Shown here: positions 61,432 through 64,000 of the stretch, one piece after another | How the letters are laid out: the number at the start of each line of letters is the position of its first letter | How positions within the stretch are numbered: the first letter of the stretch is position 1 | DNA from: Chryseobacterium senegalense | Lineage (GTDB): Bacteria > Bacteroidota > Bacteroidia > Flavobacteriales > Weeksellaceae | Assembly (NCBI GenBank): GCA_001403755.1 | Contig: CYUH01000015.1 | Coordinates: 38,588 to 102,587, forward strand | DNA length: 64,000 bases | Direction: 5' to 3' | The notes under the pieces: generated by a model | The model's database searches: none | What the model saw: the letters and a program-made list of their open reading frames with translations, nothing else | Told to the model about the DNA's origin: nothing | Position numbers and translations under genes: made by a program

Positions 61432-61451
61432 AACCACTTTCAATTTTCAAC
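61421..61451. repeat. inverted heptanucleotide units at the crp-type gene end
   Basis: On the minus strand GTTGAAA (61445-61451) and ATTGAAA (61438-61444) are followed by diverged GTGGTTATGGAAA. They encode the end of the Crp/Fnr protein (VEN and stop) and reach the start codon of the four-helix-bundle gene. Confidence 0.6.
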
Positions 61452-62069
61452 TAAAACAATTTTGTTTCTGCCCAACTTCACTTTTCCGATTTCTTCTAAT
61501 TGTTTTAACAGTCGGGAAACCACAACACGGGCAGTTCCTAACTCGTTGGCCAATTGTTCGTGGGTTATATTCAAGGTTTTGTTTCCTGTGAGCTCAACTT
61601 TTTTGTGGAGCAAGTCCAACATTCTTTCATCTACTTTTTTGAATGCAATAGCGTTGACAACTTCCAATAATTCTTCAAAACGTTTGTGATACAAACGGAA
61701 AATGTAATCTAACCATTGCGGATATTCTTTGATGAACATCGATACTTTTTCAACAGGCAGGAAAAGTATTTCAGCATCGTCTTCAACTTCCGCTTTTACT
61801 TTACTTGTTTCGTTATGCAAACCGCCCAAAAACGACATAATGCAACTTTCGCCCGCTTTGATGTAATACAACAAAATTTCTCTGCCGTCATCCTCTGTTC
61901 GGATAACTTTCAACGTTCCGCTTGTAACAATGGGAATAGAGCGAATGTGTGCATTTTCGTTTAGAATAATGTTGCCTGCTTTATAGGTTTTTTTTATGCT
62001 GTATTGTTGTAGTTTTTCTACTAATTCGGGTGATGTTTTAAACTCTGTAATTTGTTGTAATTCTTCCAT
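61440..62069 (-). CDS. Crp/Fnr family regulator of the sulfur cluster
   Basis: A 209-residue Crp/Fnr-type regulator. The effector domain includes AGNIILNENAHIRSIPIVTSG, and the winged helix shows THEQLANELGTARVVVSRLLKQ near residue 170. Recognition-helix residues are TARVVVSR, different from the regulator at 36.8 kb, so target sites should differ. A cysteine in GESCIMSF lies in the effector domain and could sense persulfide or redox state. It is first in the leftward sulfur cluster and probably controls it. A TAACTTTG -7 element is at 62074-62081. Confidence 0.85.
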   Translation of the reverse strand: MEELQQITEFKTSPELVEKLQQYSIKKTYKAGNIILNENAHIRSIPIVTSGTLKVIRTEDDGREILLYYIKAGESCIMSFLGGLHNETSKVKAEVEDDAEILFLPVEKVSMFIKEYPQWLDYIFRLYHKRFEELLEVVNAIAFKKVDERMLDLLHKKVELTGNKTLNITHEQLANELGTARVVVSRLLKQLEEIGKVKLGRNKIVLVEN

Positions 62070-62234
62070 TTTGCAAAGTTACAATTATGTTTGGGCGGTT
62101 GGGTGGGCTTGGTTGGATCAAAATTAAATGTGGTGTTTTATGTTGGCTTGTGCGTTGGCAATCACCTCTTTTAAGTTTGCGAAGCGTTAGGAATTTTTCT
62201 GTTTTATGTTTGTATTGGTGGATAAAAAAGTCAG

Positions 62235-62293
62235 GGTAGCTCAACTTAGATTTTAACCCCGAATTTTGCTAATACTATGTTATCGGCAGTTAT
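62235..62293. repeat. cassette-end repeat, copy A
   Basis: This 59-base stretch aligns without gaps to 63009-63067, 34 of 39 bases identical from 62255 on (AACCCCG, TTTTGC, AATAC, ATGTTATC, GCAGTTAT). It ends 3 bases before the stop codon of the gene at 62297 and lies just downstream of that gene. Its left partner arm is not clear. Confidence 0.75.
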
Positions 62294-62296
62294 AAT

Positions 62297-62848
62297 TTAC
62301 TTCATAATTAAATCATAGTGTTTTAAAGCATCTTCCCAAATATAATCACTATTTTCTTTAATTGCTTCTTTTACAATAGTTGCAATTTCAATTTGATTTA
62401 ATTCTGCTTCCGAAATTAACTGAATAAATTTCATTGATTTTTCTTTTGTTAATGGTTTGGAAAATTTTTCAATATCACAACATCCAAATCCGTCAAAAGA
62501 AATCCGAACAAGATAAGTCAAATTGTTTTCGTCAAGTTTGAAATCCATAAAAACACTTCCGTCAAGACATCCTAAATAAAAATCTGCGTTGCGTGTTTCA
62601 GGCATAATTGTTTTAAAAAAGTCATAATCCGAATTGTCAGGAAGTTTTAGTATTAATTCTCTTTTAGAGTTAAGAAAAGTATTTTTTTCCAGAATAATTT
62701 CTTCATCTAATGGCATCAATGATAGTTTTTCAACTAATTTTTTAGTGAAATCTTTAATTCTTTGAGGAGGATTTGTTATTCCTTCTTCCTGCATTTCCAT
62801 TCTCGTTTTATAAATATCTAAAAAATGCTCAACATCTAAATTTGCCAT
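62297..62848 (-). CDS. orphan cassette-like gene, unknown function
   Basis: A 183-residue soluble protein that I do not recognise. It has no signal peptide or membrane helix. A cysteine pair is in DGFGCCDIEKFSKPL, and a leading helical part contains HFLDIYKTRMEMQEEG. The ATG at 62848 is chosen because the frame upstream crosses the repeat arm at 62861-62898. Conserved repeat copies flank it on both sides, and the same-strand gene beyond is arranged in the same way, so the gene looks like one unit of a cassette array. Confidence 0.6.
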   Translation of the reverse strand: MANLDVEHFLDIYKTRMEMQEEGITNPPQRIKDFTKKLVEKLSLMPLDEEIILEKNTFLNSKRELILKLPDNSDYDFFKTIMPETRNADFYLGCLDGSVFMDFKLDENNLTYLVRISFDGFGCCDIEKFSKPLTKEKSMKFIQLISEAELNQIEIATIVKEAIKENSDYIWEDALKHYDLIMK

Positions 62849-62860
62849 ATTTTTGGGTAT

Positions 62861-63067
62861 AATTGCCGATAACGGAAAAAGTATTTGCGAAGGGCGGGCT
62901 AAATTTAACTGAAAGTTCAATTTCGACCAACCGAAGCAGATGCTTTTTCAGATTGTCTAAAATTAAGAAAAAAAACAATATGAAAAGCAGCTGCGGCTAA
63001 AGGAATCGGGTAGTAGTTTTATAGATTCAACCCCGCCTTTTGCAAATACAATGTTATCTGCAGTTAT
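62861..63067. repeat. attC-like 207-bp imperfect palindrome between orphan genes
   Basis: Left arm AATTGCCGATAAC...GTATTTGCGAAGGGCGGG (62861-62898) is the inverse of right arm CCCGCCTTTTGCAAATAC...GTTATCTGCAGTT (63032-63065) with mismatches. An inner pair, GCAGATGCTTTTTCA and TGAAAAGCAGCTGC, pairs closer to the centre. The right arm is copy B of the repeat at 62235-62293 and overlaps the stop codon of the next gene. The shape resembles integron attC sites, but the core is not the standard GTTRRRY. Confidence 0.65.
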
Positions 63068-63706
63068 TTTTTCTTTTTTCTTTTCAAGGGAAATAATTTT
63101 ACAATTTTTCTATCTACATTTTTTGATAATTCAAAGAATTTATATGGATTTTCTGATTTATCTTTTGGTAAAATTTCAAAATTCATACTTTTTATTGCAT
63201 TCAATTGAATACAGCAATCTTCAGGATTTGTCCAGAATATTAGATTGTTAAATCCTTTTAATTGTTTAGATAAATTATTTCCATTTTTATCGAATACTTT
63301 AGGCTTTTTGTAAGTTTTTTTAAAAGTCCATTCATTTACATATCCAATTCCGTTTTCGTCTACATTTAGAATATTCTCATCAATATTTGCTAGTACTAGA
63401 TTGATATCTCCAGTGTAATTATTCGGAACAATTATTTTTAAAGTTGGCGAGTAATAATAAATATTAAAAGCAATTAAACCTAAACTAAAGAAAATCGGAA
63501 AAAAAGATTTTGTTGAATATTTTTTGAAAATTAATCTAAAAATTGCAGCAAAAAGTAAGCAAACAATAGAAATTCCAATTATGAATATTATTCCAAAATA
63601 AAAACCTGGAAAAAACATTCCACCTGGAAATTCGGATATTTGAATTCCTGTAATTATTAGAAAAATTATTGTTAAAATTCCAAAAATTCGTTTAATAACG
63701 GTGTTT
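63064..63706 (-). pseudogene. DUF6843-like membrane protein gene cut by an IS
   Basis: An open frame that is at least 184 residues from an ATG at 63618 but remains open upstream, without another ATG, to the IS edge at about 63707. The upstream codons add a hydrophobic helix (IFGILTIIFLIITGIQI), so the true N-terminus is probably lost to the insertion. After a second and third helix comes NNYTGDINLVLANIDENIL and NGIGYVNEWTFKKTY, resembling the DUF6843 proteins of Bacteroidota. It has a basic C-terminus and stops inside a cassette-end repeat. The function is unknown. Confidence 0.6.
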
Positions 63707-64000
63707 TGTATTATCCTGAAATAGTTGACACATTTTTTCAGTTTTTTTGTGGTTCTAAATTAGCATTTTTTTTCGTTTGTAGGATTTATATTTTACATTT
63801 TCTTTGAGGTGCACTTTTGCAGGGGTTTGAAAATTGAGTGAAAAGTGCAATCGATGGTTGTTGTAGAGGTTTACAGCTTGCTGGGTCATTTTCTGAGCAG
63901 TTTTCAAATCGGGTAGGGTTTCTTTTAATCCGTATTCGTACTTTAGAGTTCTGTTCATCCGCTCTGCAACAGCATTTTCATAAGGATCAGAGTTTTGAGT
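63707..64000. mobile_element. IS3-family insertion sequence, one end
   Basis: The left edge is placed at 63707, where TGTATTATCCTGAAATAG begins and runs toward the transposase stop at 63755. IS3 elements usually end in TG/CA; the edge is inferred and no direct repeat could be checked since the other end lies outside the window. It interrupts the membrane gene next to it. Confidence 0.7.
63755..64000 (-). CDS. IS3-family transposase (OrfB C-terminus, partial)
   Basis: The last 81 or so residues of an IS3-type integrase-like transposase, continuing past the window edge. YENAVAERMNRTLKYEY is the region around the last DDE glutamate, and QAVNLYNNHRLHFSLNFQTP is the familiar C-terminal rve_3 block. 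The frame has no start in the window, since the codons before MNRT remain open to position 64000. It moves the element by copy-out/paste-in DNA transposition. Confidence 0.9.
   Translation of the reverse strand, partial: TQNSDPYENAVAERMNRTLKYEYGLKETLPDLKTAQKMTQQAVNLYNNHRLHFSLNFQTPAKVHLKENVKYKSYKRKKMLI

Noticed and set aside
57315..61452. Heptanucleotide arrays as a CRISPR array
   Set aside because: The units are 7 bp, directly adjacent and have no unique spacers of 25-40 bases. No cas genes are nearby.
62038..62244. 68-codon minus-strand frame upstream of the Crp/Fnr gene
   Set aside because: It overlaps the Crp/Fnr coding start and a repeat copy, has low-complexity proline/asparagine content and no family resemblance.
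62861..63067. Canonical class 1-type attC site
   Set aside because: The arms and spacing resemble attC, but GTTATCT does not fit GTTRRRY and no integrase gene is seen, so I call it only attC-like.

Overview
The window reads as chromosome of a low-GC member of the Bacteroidota, most likely a flavobacterium of the Weeksellaceae (Chryseobacterium/Kaistella-like). The evidence is the TTTG/TAnnTTTG promoter style, weak ribosome binding sites, a fused cbb3 oxidase subunit CcoNO with a one-haem CcoP, DUF4251 and HU-CCDC81 type proteins, and many SxxC-type lipoproteins. No rRNA, tRNA or CRISPR array was found.

Positions 1-17.9 kb hold mostly core genes: OsmC end, SufT-like protein, PolB-like exonuclease, tRNA-binding protein, small cytochrome c, dipeptide epimerase, MeaB, M48 protease, an Mla-type lipid ABC transporter, a sugar-phosphate transferase, queE-folD, pgi, lon and a PpiD-like chaperone. 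Positions 17.9-27.8 kb hold an MCE/MlaD protein, a two-gene Fe-S oxidoreductase pair, a three-gene glycan locus (glycosyltransferase, asparagine-synthase-like protein, flippase) and serS. Positions 27.9-37.5 kb are a complete cbb3 oxidase locus, read leftward as ccoI, ccoS, ccoNO, ccoQ, ccoP, ccoG, fixH-like and safE-like, with a divergent Crp/Fnr regulator. Positions 37.6-44.5 kb hold panB and a run of envelope and metabolic genes.

Positions 44.7-47.7 kb look like a general-stress group (flavin/PPOX protein, catalase-fold protein, GlsB/YeaQ membrane protein, SDR). Two of its genes share a promoter-like motif. Positions 47.8-53.6 kb are the four-gene ligase-associated DNA repair set. Positions 53.7-56.5 kb encode a bacteriophytochrome kinase and the haem oxygenase that would supply its biliverdin.

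From 56.8 kb to the end the window becomes accessory in character. A leftward sulfur cluster (Crp/Fnr regulator, TauE/SafE permease, metallo-beta-lactamase/double rhodanese, rhodanese, two YeeE/YedE halves) is peppered with 7-bp repeat arrays of consensus RTKGARA in both orientations. It also contains a frameshifted four-helix-bundle gene and a DUF2892 remnant. Beyond 62.2 kb, two same-strand orphan genes are each followed by a conserved sequence. One of these is part of a ~207-bp imperfect palindrome resembling, but not matching, an integron attC site. The last gene is cut by an IS3-family element that runs off the window edge. The repeats and cassette-like palindromes are the least explained structures here.
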